A stretch of 64,000 bases of DNA from Planctomycetaceae bacterium (GCA_018660825.1 JABJJO010000042.1:23538-87537), one strand, 5' to 3'. Shown: positions 18,872-27,285, numbered from the stretch's first letter. Notes: a model not told the origin generated them from the letters alone. Translations and numbers: made by a program.

Positions 18872-19900
18872 CTATTTGAGCGTTTGTAATGCTTGGTAGT
18901 GCGATCGAACAGTCTCTAGGAATTTGGTTCGCGGTTCGATAGGCTGGTAGACAATGCGCATTACCATTTGATATCGCTTGCCGACTTGATAATTGTCCAC
19001 GATGAATTGAAAATCCCAGGCCGGATTTCCCTGCCCTCCACCAGACGGTGATTGAGTGATGCGGATGTTGTCACTGCGGCGAAAAATTTGCGCAAAACCC
19101 ATGCCATTGCTAACGCCATAATACCAAGGGTCACTATAGCGATGATCTGAGTGTCCAAAAACGAGTGACAGCGGAAAATCTTTATCGTGTTCCAATTGCC
19201 TGCGGTCCTGCAGCGAACGATGTGTTGCTTTGAGTCCATGTTCTGACGTGACACCACGAATCATTGTGGGTGGTGGCAACTGAGTCTCCTTGATTCGGTC
19301 ACCAATATTTGGCCACCCCGGAAAATGGATGTCTAGCGATTCAGGTTGGTGGATGTAACTCGCCCAAAACAAACCGATATAACCATTAGAAAAAGTATCT
19401 TTACGGGCAATGCATTCCAACGTCATTTGAACAATGCCTGCGGGTAACAATTCGTACCGCAAGCAACTTTCTAGTTGAAAATGGGGTGTCGGCGGTTGGT
19501 ATAAGTCGACGCAATGCTTGTTGATCAAACGTAATTCCATTGGGGCGCGTCGTGGTTCGAACAAAACGTCTCGTGATTGTGTCGTTCCGTCATGAATATG
19601 TTCGTAGTTGATGCCAGCATAATTTGGGACAAATAGGTTCGATTGGCGGTGGGAGTGGCGTAGTTGTGCAATGCCACTATAACCCGCACGATGATCGGGT
19701 AATTGTTCATCGTCAACGGCCTGATTTGTGACAACAGTCATTTCCACCCCCTGTCTCTTGAGGACGGCATAGGCACGTGTGGATTTCATCCAACCGTCTT
19801 TCCCTTGACTTAGCGATGTACGCGGCGGCGGCTCTTTGGCCGAGGTGCTTGCCGGCAAAATGAACAATAGAAAAAGAAGGACGGATGTCGTTTGTTTCAT
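18872..19900 (-). CDS. Secreted protein of unknown function
   Basis: The likely start is the ATG at 19900, because a GGGAG ribosome binding site lies about 7 bases upstream. An ATG five codons earlier (19915) lacks one. The 342-residue product has a Sec signal peptide (SVLLFLLFILPASTSA, cleavage near residue 20). The mature protein is rich in aromatic residues and beta-prone, for example FWASYIHQP, HFPGWPNIGD and NPAWDFQFIVDNYQVGKRYQM, which suggests a carbohydrate-binding or sugar-active beta-sandwich fold. That is inference; no catalytic motif is recognised. It is the last gene of a minus-strand run that starts with the FHA protein, but the 29-base gap after the anti-sigma gene leaves operon membership open. 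Confidence 0.7.
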   Translation of the reverse strand: MKQTTSVLLFLLFILPASTSAKEPPPRTSLSQGKDGWMKSTRAYAVLKRQGVEMTVVTNQAVDDEQLPDHRAGYSGIAQLRHSHRQSNLFVPNYAGINYEHIHDGTTQSRDVLFEPRRAPMELRLINKHCVDLYQPPTPHFQLESCLRYELLPAGIVQMTLECIARKDTFSNGYIGLFWASYIHQPESLDIHFPGWPNIGDRIKETQLPPPTMIRGVTSEHGLKATHRSLQDRRQLEHDKDFPLSLVFGHSDHRYSDPWYYGVSNGMGFAQIFRRSDNIRITQSPSGGGQGNPAWDFQFIVDNYQVGKRYQMVMRIVYQPIEPRTKFLETVRSHYQALQTLK

Positions 19901-19929
19901 CGGTAGCTCCCGCATTGTTGTGGAAGGGA

Positions 19930-20328
19930 CTATTGTTGACTTAAAAATCCGGCACTGGACTGAAAGTATCGCTGGCGGCGGTTTTGGACTATCGCTCGAG
20001 CATCCGATTGTTGTTGTTGTAGGTCATCTAGGTTTGCTTGGCATTGTCGACACCCGTTGATTTCAATATGAGTTTTTACAAAAGTTTTTTGGTCCGGCGG
20101 CAAGATGCCGAGCAGAAAGTTTCCCAAGTCTTCTCGGCTAGGACAACTGATATGGTGGCTGTGCCAAATGGCGCCGAGTGAATGGTTTCCGGCACCGGTG
20201 TTTGCTCTTAGCGTCGTCAAGCGTTTAAGCAGAGTTGGATCGACGCGTAATTCGCGTTCAATGTCTGTCATCCGGCCAACTTCTAAATCTTCATCCAAAT
20301 AAGCGCATAATTCCGCATCACTAAACAT
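19930..20328 (-). CDS. Anti-sigma-like zinc-binding protein, soluble
   Basis: The start is taken at 20328 because a strong GGAGG ribosome binding site lies 8-9 bases upstream. This start overlaps the sigma factor stop by 8 bases, the usual arrangement for a sigma/anti-sigma pair. The 132-residue protein has an early acidic LDEDLEVGRMTDIERELR segment. A second region carries HIEINGCRQC, a histidine followed by a CxxC pair, similar to zinc-binding anti-sigma domains although with two more residues between His and Cys than the classical HxxxCxxC. No transmembrane segment is present, so it would be a cytoplasmic regulator. The role as inhibitor of the adjacent ECF factor is inferred from overlap and motif. 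Confidence 0.7.
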   Translation of the reverse strand: MFSDAELCAYLDEDLEVGRMTDIERELRVDPTLLKRLTTLRANTGAGNHSLGAIWHSHHISCPSREDLGNFLLGILPPDQKTFVKTHIEINGCRQCQANLDDLQQQQSDARAIVQNRRQRYFQSSAGFLSQQ

Positions 20329-20980
20329 GATTGGTATCCTCCATGGAGTCTTGTTCATTAAGCTCAGGGAAAATATCTTTATTGAGCCCTTGCTTTCGCA
20401 GCTGTGTTTTTATTTTGTCGAGGAATTCAAACTTAGTACTAGCCACAACTTGTGGGCTAATTTCGAGTTTGTCGGCAACGTCTTTGTTCTTCATGCCGCG
20501 CAAAAACAGTAACTCCAAGACGCTAATTTTGAGCCAGCCTTGCTGAGTTTTATTGGATTGAATAAATTGCTTGATGATTTCGGCTAGCACATCTGTTTCA
20601 ATATCTTTGCGCTCTTCGCTGCGGAAAATAGCGGATGGCTTACGACCACCTCCCGCTAATTGCATCGCACCATCGCCAGAGTTATTGGAGTTGATTGGAA
20701 TCGTTGGTCGCCGCCCCTCGCGCCGTAGATGATCAGTCAGTTTAAAAGCACAGATCGTAAATAAGAATCCTTGGATGGGTCGGTTGTCATCGAAATTTGG
20801 GATGCTCGTGAGAAAACCGATGAAAGTCTCTTGGACAATATCCTCAACAGCACTGGCTTGTGTCAGGCGCCGCCTGACGAAAGCGGTAAGCCGACCCTCG
20901 TAGGTATCGATGAGGGTTTGCCAAGCGCCTTCATTGCCGGCACGAATTTGTTGGACGAGTAGTTTATCTGGTGACGTCAT
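20321..20980 (-). CDS. ECF-type RNA polymerase sigma factor
   Basis: This 219-residue protein has region 2 at about residues 20-95 (TAFVRRRL, VEDIVQETFIGFL, and a FTICAFKLTDHLRR helix matching the -10 binding helix). An Asn/Gly-rich linker follows, then region 4 near 160-205 (VLELLFLRGMKNKDVADKLEISPQ) with a helix-turn-helix. The N- and C-terminal parts are typical of planctomycete ECF sigma factors. It overlaps the zinc-binding anti-sigma-like gene and lies downstream of a Ser/Thr kinase and an FHA gene on the same strand. Kinase-linked ECF control is known in planctomycetes, so phosphorylation input is plausible but not demonstrable here. Confidence 0.88.
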   Translation of the reverse strand: MTSPDKLLVQQIRAGNEGAWQTLIDTYEGRLTAFVRRRLTQASAVEDIVQETFIGFLTSIPNFDDNRPIQGFLFTICAFKLTDHLRREGRRPTIPINSNNSGDGAMQLAGGGRKPSAIFRSEERKDIETDVLAEIIKQFIQSNKTQQGWLKISVLELLFLRGMKNKDVADKLEISPQVVASTKFEFLDKIKTQLRKQGLNKDIFPELNEQDSMEDTNHV

Positions 20981-21016
20981 ACTAATCCTTGGAATAAAAA
21001 CACTTCCACTACTGAA

Positions 21017-21036
21017 ATTCTAATCAAGTAATGGGT
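21017..21036. repeat. Direct repeat copy 1 (20 bp)
   Basis: This 20-bp block is repeated exactly at 21353-21372. Looser similarity extends on both sides, about 45 bp in total. Both copies encode the same minus-strand ending, a PLLD-stop tail. Copy 2 lies directly downstream of the two-TM gene; copy 1 lies downstream of the kinase-related fossil. Confidence 0.8.
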
Positions 21037-21205
21037 CACCGTACAGGTAATTCATACATCTTGCGGGCACAGGCCGTTGAGATTGAGTTGTAGAAAGTTG
21101 GCGAGTCCGAACATTAAACAACCCTTAGTACTACGCCAGTCGAGGCGTGTACCTACGTTGTTAGGGCGGGGCGAGTCCGATTCTCCTTGCTGCCGGAATC
21201 AGATG
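21017..21205 (-). pseudogene. Degenerate fragment related to kinase membrane segment
   Basis: The minus-strand reading of about 21070-21137 gives MFGLANFLQLNL, nearly identical to MFGLANFLQLDL in the membrane region of the kinase gene (22541-22606). DNA similarity is also evident over this 66-68 bp stretch. Upstream in the same frame is an open stretch (reading GESDSPRPNNVGTRLDWRST) that has no match in the kinase. After the shared block the frame hits a stop at DV, but the other frame continues to MNYLYGDPLLD and a stop. No start codon with a ribosome binding site is seen. It looks like a decayed or frameshifted copy, or part of a genomic repeat family. Confidence 0.6.
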
Positions 21206-21352
21206 AATCTCTTCTACCCACCGACTCCCTGTCAATCAAGGTTGGAACGACGGTCCGCGTTGGAAATATTTTGACCGGATTGTTTCAACTGGATGACTAA
21301 AGGCACTCGAAAACTTTCATTCGGAGTGGGTTAAACCCCGAGATCTGAAATA

Positions 21353-21372
21353 ATTCTAATCAAGTAATGGGT
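21353..21372. repeat. Direct repeat copy 2 (20 bp)
   Basis: Exact partner of the block at 21017-21036, located 25 bases past the stop of the two-TM gene. The pair flanks about 315 bases containing the kinase-like fossil, consistent with a past segmental duplication and deletion. Confidence 0.8.
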
Positions 21373-21396
21373 TGCTGCCCAAAAGTAAATCATGCA

Positions 21397-22191
21397 TTAG
21401 AAATAGTTGGCAGCCAAAAATGCCAGCGCGGAAACGCTAGTTGCCCAAGTCGTGGTGTTAAAGACAAATCGTTTTGCTGGTGACGTTTTCCGCACGACCA
21501 TGATTTGATTACTGCGATAGACGAGCAGCGTCAGGACAGTAGTCCCCGCGATGGCACAGAACTTAATTAATCGTTTTAGAACATGGGAGTCGCGCCAAGC
21601 TTGCTGCATTTGCAAGTGCTGTTCGGACACATCAACGACAGTAAACAACCGATATTGCGTGATGTCTGAAGGTTGTCCGTCGATCTCGGGCGTATATTCT
21701 GCCACATAAACGTTAGATTTCAATAAGGAACTACGAGGATCCAATTTCATTCCTTGAGATTGGAAAAACTCGAGTGCCCCAGAATCCGATGTGATGTCAC
21801 TAGCAGTAGTGGTTATAAATTTGGTTGTCTGCTGTTCGAGTTCTTTTATAGCGGTGGTGAATTCGACTTTGGCTGTTGTTTCTATTCGCCGAACGTAGCG
21901 ATTATTGATGGGCAATACGAGTTGTGGTTGTTCAACAATTCCCCCTTTTTTCTCCGTCGCGAGATCAAAGTCATAGAAAATGGAACCGGGGGGGATAGCA
22001 CTGATCGCGATTGTTGGTTTGCGTCGTTCCGTTGGCGCACGATGACTGTCGGTTAGATTTGGCGCGGGCGCGAGTGAAGTGACAACGAGCACCAAAGCAA
22101 GGAGTATTGGTGACGCCAATGCAGCATTAGCAAGTTTGCTTTTGGATTGCATCACGTTACTCGGTTTTGTTGACGGTTGGCTGTTATTCAT
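21397..22191 (-). CDS. Two-transmembrane protein downstream of kinase
   Basis: The 264-residue protein starts 4 bases after the kinase stop, so it is almost certainly cotranscribed and coupled. One membrane segment is near residues 27-45 (ALASPILLALVLVVTSLA). An extracytoplasmic region of about 150 residues follows, then two hydrophobic stretches near 210-230 and 245-262. The external part holds EFTTAIKELEQQTTKFITTT, which looks helical. I do not recognise a family. Its position suggests a sensor or partner subunit for the membrane kinase. The fossil just downstream shows that this locus has been duplicated and decayed before. Confidence 0.72.
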   Translation of the reverse strand: MNNSQPSTKPSNVMQSKSKLANAALASPILLALVLVVTSLAPAPNLTDSHRAPTERRKPTIAISAIPPGSIFYDFDLATEKKGGIVEQPQLVLPINNRYVRRIETTAKVEFTTAIKELEQQTTKFITTTASDITSDSGALEFFQSQGMKLDPRSSLLKSNVYVAEYTPEIDGQPSDITQYRLFTVVDVSEQHLQMQQAWRDSHVLKRLIKFCAIAGTTVLTLLVYRSNQIMVVRKTSPAKRFVFNTTTWATSVSALAFLAANYF

Positions 22192-22195
22192 AATC

Positions 22196-23947
22196 CTACC
22201 TTAACCTCGCTATTCGCTTAAATTCTCGCCGCTGGGCTCCGCTGATTTGTGGTGCGCTGAATTGGATTGCGAGGACGGTGGCGGCCATGATGGCAGGCAT
22301 CCAAGGTTGGGGTGCAACAGGAATTAACCACGCGACGAGGGCGACCATTAGTGAACTGATGATGTCCATTCGAAAAGTACGCATGGGACTAGCTTGTTTC
22401 CACCAACGGCACACTGTAAACAAAATAGCGACGAATACGACATAGTGCTGATAGACAGGCGGCGACTGACCACCTAATTGCCAGTCTTTTCCTGCTTGCC
22501 ATTGCTCCAACACCCACGGAAACCATGCATCTTCAGTGTGCAGGTCCATCAGATCGAGTTGCAGAAAGTTGGCGAGGCCAAACATAAACAGACCTAGCAT
22601 AGCGCCTGCTGGGAACATCATAAATCGTTTTGCTGTATTGTTATCGAGATCCGTCTCCCAGCATTTGTTGATACTTAGCACAGTCCAACTGCTGACTGTA
22701 ATGACAGACGTAATCCAAGCGTACCATTGCAACAGTTCATTTGAGGAAAATGGTGAAGCGTGCGTAGAAAGTGACAAAATAACAAACCCGAAAGCCAACG
22801 CTGCGACCAGTGCTTTGACCATCGACGAAGTTAGTTCCGAGAGTACGTCGCTGCGAGATCGAAGTGATAAATGTTCGATCGCGACGTCCTTCCAGTGCCG
22901 TACGGAAACGGGCGGACGTGCACCAGTGGGAGGCACATAGACTGGAACAACAGGTGGTTGTGTGACGGGTACAACGGCATTCGGTGATTCGTTACCGCTG
23001 AGATCGATTGCTCGCTGTGGTGCGGGCCCAGGCCAATCGGGTGCGACGAAGGAATCTCCAAACAGATGCTGTGGCTTGTCAACCGTTTCTAGGTCTTCAG
23101 GCAACTGTGGCCGTTGAACATCGCCAACGTTTTCATAGTTGGGTGCAGGAATGTCGCGTAACATATCGACGACATGCTGATACCTTTTTGTTTTGTCTTT
23201 CTGTAGTGCCTTCTCGATGGCTTTTCTAAATTCCAGCGGTACGCTCGACAGATCGGGCTTAGCGGTGAGTTGTTTGACTAATATTTCCTGGTCGGTTTCA
23301 CCTGTAAAAGGCACATTGCCAGTCAGTAACTCGAACAACATGATTCCTAGGGCATAGACATCAATTTCGCGGCCATAATTGCCGTCGCCAATTTCCGGTG
23401 CCATGTAGTGGAGTGTGCCAATACTGCGAGTATGCCCGCCACGTTGACTGCTAGAAATGAACTTGGATAAACCATAATCACCAACTTTGACATTCCCATC
23501 ACTGATGAAAACATTCCCAGGTTTCAAATCGCGGTGGACAATACCTTTGTTGTGTAAATACTCAACGCCACTGGCAATGCTATAAAACCAAGCGGCGGCA
23601 TCATCGGTGCTAAGGCCTGTCGGGTTTTTATCAAGAATATGCCGCAAGCTATTGCCCGCCATATATTCCATGATGATCCATGTATCATCGTCGTTGCCTT
23701 CTTTAATATCAAACAGTGACACTAAATTTGCATGGCTGATATTTAAAACAAGATGATCTCCCCGTTGTTTTTCGGTGGGGTTGCCGGTTTCCGCCTTACT
23801 GACAATTGCATCCACTTGCTTTAAGGCGACTTCTTTTTTACCGTCACTGATGGCGAAGTAGACTTCACCAAAACCACCTTTGCCCAAGCCACGCTTGATC
23901 GTATAACCATCGAGTGGTCGATCGCCGCTGGAGTAGGTGAATTTCAT
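22196..23947 (-). CDS. Membrane Ser/Thr protein kinase
   Basis: This 583-residue kinase has a glycine-rich loop GLGKGGFGEVYFA (about residues 19-31), an ATP-contacting lysine in EVALKQVD, the catalytic loop HRDLKPGNVF (about 139-148), and DYG in place of DFG (about 157). GTLHYMAPE marks the end of the activation segment. The kinase domain ends near 270 and is followed by a proline-rich linker. The C-terminal half then has five or six hydrophobic segments, such as ALVAALAFGFVILSL, WITSVITVSSWTVLSI and MFGLANFLQL, so the enzyme is an integral membrane protein. It sits between an FHA gene and a two-TM partner and upstream of an ECF sigma factor. Confidence 0.93.
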   Translation of the reverse strand: MKFTYSSGDRPLDGYTIKRGLGKGGFGEVYFAISDGKKEVALKQVDAIVSKAETGNPTEKQRGDHLVLNISHANLVSLFDIKEGNDDDTWIIMEYMAGNSLRHILDKNPTGLSTDDAAAWFYSIASGVEYLHNKGIVHRDLKPGNVFISDGNVKVGDYGLSKFISSSQRGGHTRSIGTLHYMAPEIGDGNYGREIDVYALGIMLFELLTGNVPFTGETDQEILVKQLTAKPDLSSVPLEFRKAIEKALQKDKTKRYQHVVDMLRDIPAPNYENVGDVQRPQLPEDLETVDKPQHLFGDSFVAPDWPGPAPQRAIDLSGNESPNAVVPVTQPPVVPVYVPPTGARPPVSVRHWKDVAIEHLSLRSRSDVLSELTSSMVKALVAALAFGFVILSLSTHASPFSSNELLQWYAWITSVITVSSWTVLSINKCWETDLDNNTAKRFMMFPAGAMLGLFMFGLANFLQLDLMDLHTEDAWFPWVLEQWQAGKDWQLGGQSPPVYQHYVVFVAILFTVCRWWKQASPMRTFRMDIISSLMVALVAWLIPVAPQPWMPAIMAATVLAIQFSAPQISGAQRREFKRIARLR

Positions 23948-24043
23948 GGTATTTCAATCCTGTAATAGCAGTGGGAATTGCTGTCGGTTAATTGATAGGT
24001 TAATGGTCACTTATGTGGTTTGTGTAGTTTATTAGTCAAGTTT

Positions 24044-24640
24044 CTATAGTGCTTCGAATCCGAGTGAAATATATTCGCTTTTTATTTTGGAACCGAGGAA
24101 AACAGGGCCTGTGGTTTGCTCGTGTTTTTCATCTATCTCGATCGGTTGGTCGGAGCGGCAATCGACGCCTTGTTCGCTGCGATATAACACGATTTGATGT
24201 TCATTATAGGGATAAACAACATGATCATGATCACGATTACCAATAATGAGTGAATCGGCCATGAGCAGAATGCCATCGGTACGTGGATGTGTACGGTGGC
24301 CTTTCGTGAACTCTAATTTTGCCGTTGCACTGAGCGGATGGGGCTTGTGAAACAGTAGCTCTATGTTACCGAGCTGAATTTGATCACCATCGTGTAGTGG
24401 AGTTTCGCTCGTTGTTTCGTTACCACGAACCCGAACTGTTGAAATGGGTTCCAGAATATACTGGTCACCAACTCGGCGAATCTTGGCATGGTTACGCGAC
24501 ACATCGGCTAGCAATGGGATATCGACTGTCGATCCAGCAATGGCCTGTCCCAAAGTAACAACATCCTGAAGGCATACCAAATAGCCGCCGACTGCGTCGA
24601 CCCAGAGGATAAATCGCTGAGTGTGAGTGATCGGTTTCAT
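24044..24640 (-). CDS. FHA domain protein
   Basis: The 198-residue form begins at the ATG at 24640, which has an AGGA site 8 bases upstream. A longer frame opens at 24712 but has no ribosome binding site. The forkhead-associated domain is at the N-terminus, with the hallmark SRNHAKI element and the LHDGDQIQLGNIELLF strand pattern, which binds phosphothreonine. The C-terminal half (about 100-198) is unassigned. The gene is 96 bases upstream of the kinase on the same strand. A phosphopeptide-binding partner for the kinase or its substrates is the simplest reading. Confidence 0.85.
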   Translation of the reverse strand: MKPITHTQRFILWVDAVGGYLVCLQDVVTLGQAIAGSTVDIPLLADVSRNHAKIRRVGDQYILEPISTVRVRGNETTSETPLHDGDQIQLGNIELLFHKPHPLSATAKLEFTKGHRTHPRTDGILLMADSLIIGNRDHDHVVYPYNEHQIVLYRSEQGVDCRSDQPIEIDEKHEQTTGPVFLGSKIKSEYISLGFEAL

Positions 24641-24838
24641 GATGTGATCCTGGACAATATATTGCACATCTAGCTTTGTCGGGAGAGTGGTTGGTGATAG
24701 TCCGTTTTGCATGGGTTTGTTAATTTGTAGAGTGATAGTTTACTATACCCGTGATTACGATACTTTGTTTTACGTTTGGAAAAGATTAGAGTTGTCAGAT
24801 TGCAGAGACATGGAGTTTCATGCTATTCGCGCAAGAAT

Positions 24839-24867
24839 GGAGCTCACACAAAGAATGTGTGAGCTCC
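24839..24867. terminator. Strong perfect stem-loop (12-bp stem, 5-base loop)
   Basis: GGAGCTCACACA pairs perfectly with TGTGTGAGCTCC around a loop AAGAA. It lies 20 bases past the stop of the coiled-coil protein gene and ahead of the FHA gene on the same strand, so it most likely terminates or processes the upstream minus-strand transcript. No T-run follows on either strand, so classic intrinsic termination is not certain. Confidence 0.6.
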
Positions 24868-24886
24868 GATTCAGGAGCGATCAACA

Positions 24887-25705
24887 CTAGTTGTTAACCA
24901 CTTGCGTTGAAACTTCGTCACTATTCTCTTTGTTTCCAAAGTAGTTCGTGATTTCGTCCATCAGATCTACTTGGGATTCGCTATCCTGAACGGGGATGCG
25001 ATCAAACGAGCGGCTTTCGGAATTGGCCATGCGTTCTTCGGCACTGAGACGAGAATCGATTTCGTCAATCAATTGGGTCGTCTTAGCGAGCTGGCTGTCA
25101 TCGAATACAAATTGACTGCTCGATTTAGCGACTTCAATCATGCGATTGCGAGCTGCTAAATTATCAATTTGCACGCGTAGTTTACGCTGTACAGATTGCA
25201 TGTCTGTCAACTTGTTACGAGCACTGCTAAGATTACTCATGCGTGTTGTGAGCAATCTCTTGAGATTTTTTAAAGTTGATTCGTCGGTTTTGTATTCTTC
25301 AAACCGATTTGTCAAATCTCGTTTTACTTCCTGAGCAGTGTAAGGATTGTTGTTGTAGACAAAACGCTCACTACCAGAAGCCAGATCCGCATTGAGCCGG
25401 ATGATGGATTTCTCGTCAGTCGATAACGTTGTTTCAAACTCCTGGATGTGCTTTTCGAGCTTTTCGATTTCGACTTCTTCTCCGGTGATCAATTCCATGT
25501 TCTTGCGAACTTCGGGAGTAATCTCCGAGATATGTTTTCGAGCTCGTTCTAGTTCAAAGTTCACAGGAACTGAGCTTTTAACGGAATCGCGAACACTGGC
25601 AACCGAAGTGGTTAGATAGCTGGTTGCGTCGCTACCAAAGAGGAGGGCCAAAAGCATTAATACTGCCGTGGCACCACCTCCAAAATATAATATTCTTTTC
25701 TTCAT
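24887..25705 (-). CDS. Membrane-anchored coiled-coil protein
   Basis: The start is placed at 25705, 14 codons inside the open frame, because an AAAGGA ribosome binding site lies about 12 bases upstream. The product begins MKKRILYFGGGATAVLMLLALLFG, a short N-terminal membrane anchor. About 200 residues with heptad-like spacing follow (ELERARKHISEITPEVRKN, then several Glu/Lys-rich helices), giving a long coiled coil. The C-terminus is acidic and disordered-looking. I recognise the general type from planctomycetes, but no function is assigned. A PspA-like resemblance is possible by coiled-coil content only. Two short inverted repeats sit in the leader. Confidence 0.78.
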   Translation of the reverse strand: MKKRILYFGGGATAVLMLLALLFGSDATSYLTTSVASVRDSVKSSVPVNFELERARKHISEITPEVRKNMELITGEEVEIEKLEKHIQEFETTLSTDEKSIIRLNADLASGSERFVYNNNPYTAQEVKRDLTNRFEEYKTDESTLKNLKRLLTTRMSNLSSARNKLTDMQSVQRKLRVQIDNLAARNRMIEVAKSSSQFVFDDSQLAKTTQLIDEIDSRLSAEERMANSESRSFDRIPVQDSESQVDLMDEITNYFGNKENSDEVSTQVVNN

Positions 25706-25790
25706 GACTGGATGTCCTTTCGTAAGACATTTTGATTGTGGGGCCATTTATTTTGGCCCGTTGGTGCTTTCCGAAGCATTTTCATTTTGA

Positions 25791-25805
25791 GAACCACAGT
25801 GGTTC
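25791..25805. promoter_or_regulatory. 15-base palindrome, possible operator
   Basis: GAACCAC and GTGGTTC are perfectly inverted around one A, flanked by TTTT and AAAA. It lies about 86 bases upstream of the minus-strand coiled-coil gene. The size suits a dimeric repressor site, but a hairpin in a long leader RNA is equally possible. Confidence 0.4.
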
Positions 25806-25979
25806 AAAACGTGGCCGAAAATCGTTTTCTGCCAACCTTTACCTAACTGTTCGTTGAACAAGTCAAAAAATTGGTGGCGAACAGGTAAAAATCCAAAAAA
25901 AAATAGCGGATGCGGTATTTCACTATAAAAATAGGTGCTATTCAGTGTTTACGAACATCGTAGTTCGACATCGTTGCTC

Positions 25980-25985
25980 TATAAT
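25980..25985 (+). promoter_or_regulatory. Possible -10 box (TATAAT)
   Basis: A perfect TATAAT lies 79 bases upstream of the HEAT-like gene. No convincing -35 element sits 16-18 bases before it, so this is only a weak candidate. Confidence 0.3.
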
Positions 25986-26064
25986 CAAACTATAGTAGTA
26001 GCCAAGTCGAGGAACGATGCGTTCGCTATGCTGCTGCAATAGTCCCAATGTGTGAGATGGAATC

Positions 26065-27285
26065 ATGAGGCAAAATCCTAGGACAATTCGCCAAAAGTTG
26101 TTCATCGCGACAGTTGGCGTATTAATTTTACTGTGCCTGAATTCTTCAGAGCTCGTGGCTCAAGATTTACCTCCATCTGCGGAGCAGGTAAAAATTGTAG
26201 CATTGATCCAACAACTGGGATCCGAGTCGTTTCAAATAAGGGAACAAGCTCAAGCACAGTTATTAGCAACAGGTCTTGCCGCTCAGGACGAATTAAGCAA
26301 AGCATTGAAAAATGCTGATTTAGAGATAAGATTTCGCGTTCGTCGTATATATGTTCAATTGCTACAGATGGATTTTCAACGCCGTCTAACGTTATTCGTC
26401 AACGATGTTGATGGTAAGTTGGAACATGATTTGCCAGCGTGGAAGATGTATCGAGAAAAAGTTGGCAGTAGCTTGGAACATCGCAAGTTGTTTGCTTCGA
26501 TGGTTCGAGTTGAGGCGCCGTTTCTGATAGCGATTGAAACAAAAACTGATATTTACTCTACGCTCAGCACTCGTCTAAAAGATTTACAACCCTATAGCAG
26601 TACGCCGAGTAACGGCCCGAAGGTTGCGCGGTTGGAAAGCATTGCTGCTATCCTGCTTGCGTCGACTCAATTGGATAGCACACAACTCAATCGCGTCATT
26701 TCGCCGATGTATAACTTGTTGAATTTCCAAGAAACTAAGAATGGCATACGAGGTGGTGATGATTCGGGGATTATTAAAGGCATGATAGCAACGTATATCG
26801 AACAAAATATCGAAACAGCTAATAGCCAATTGCCGTTGACGTTGGTGCTAGAATATGGATTTGAAGATGTTGGTTTACGAATAGGTCGCAAACTGATTGC
26901 TGATTCTAAAATGTCTTCACTCGTACGAGAATATGCGGCAATCTGCTTAGTCCGTTTTGGTACGACGGCTGAGATTCCCAAGTTATTACCAATGTTGACG
27001 GAAAAGAGTGTCATCCATTCGTGGAGTACCTCACAAGCCAAAGGGAAAATCATCAAGACGCAAGTTCGCGATGCGATTCTGGTTTTGTTGTTACATCAGA
27101 CGAAGCAAGACGCGGCGGATTATGGCTTCCGGTTTGTACAGCCTAATCCCATTACGGTATTCCGAGTTTATTCAGCGGGGTTCATTGAAGATGCCCAGCG
27201 TGAAGCCGCACATTCTCAATGGGAAAAATGGTGGAATGAAAACAAGGAAATGGTTCTTAAGTCATCTGTAGTGGAAGAAAAGTAA
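26065..27285 (+). CDS. Exported HEAT/ARM-like repeat protein
   Basis: The 406-residue protein has a signal peptide (LFIATVGVLILLCLNSSELVAQ, about residues 11-33). The mature N-terminus shows VALIQQLGSESFQIREQAQAQL, the common opening of planctomycete HEAT-like repeats, followed by more paired helices (LLATGLAAQDELSKAL). Another repeat-like helix pair lies at about 270-310 (IGRKLIADSKMSSLVREYAAICLVRFGTTAEIPKLL). It would be a periplasmic scaffold of alpha-solenoid type. The next gene starts 5 bases after its stop, so the two may be cotranscribed although their products act in different compartments. Confidence 0.78.
   Translation: MRQNPRTIRQKLFIATVGVLILLCLNSSELVAQDLPPSAEQVKIVALIQQLGSESFQIREQAQAQLLATGLAAQDELSKALKNADLEIRFRVRRIYVQLLQMDFQRRLTLFVNDVDGKLEHDLPAWKMYREKVGSSLEHRKLFASMVRVEAPFLIAIETKTDIYSTLSTRLKDLQPYSSTPSNGPKVARLESIAAILLASTQLDSTQLNRVISPMYNLLNFQETKNGIRGGDDSGIIKGMIATYIEQNIETANSQLPLTLVLEYGFEDVGLRIGRKLIADSKMSSLVREYAAICLVRFGTTAEIPKLLPMLTEKSVIHSWSTSQAKGKIIKTQVRDAILVLLLHQTKQDAADYGFRFVQPNPITVFRVYSAGFIEDAQREAAHSQWEKWWNENKEMVLKSSVVEEK

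Larger units (their letters stand above)
25706..26064. other. Divergent intergenic region (359 bases) with dyads
   Basis: This gap separates the divergent coiled-coil and HEAT-like genes. In it, GGGCC and GGCCC (25741-25745 and 25755-25759) form a 5-bp stem in the leader of the minus-strand gene. A near-perfect 15-base palindrome GAACCAC-A-GTGGTTC occupies 25791-25805. There is also an A-run and a TATAAT at 25980-25985. No ORF is credible. Confidence 0.5.

Noticed and set aside
21077..21274. 65-codon plus-strand ORF in the fossil region
   Set aside because: It is opposite the minus-strand kinase-like fragment, which explains the similarity to a shadow ORF in the kinase gene.
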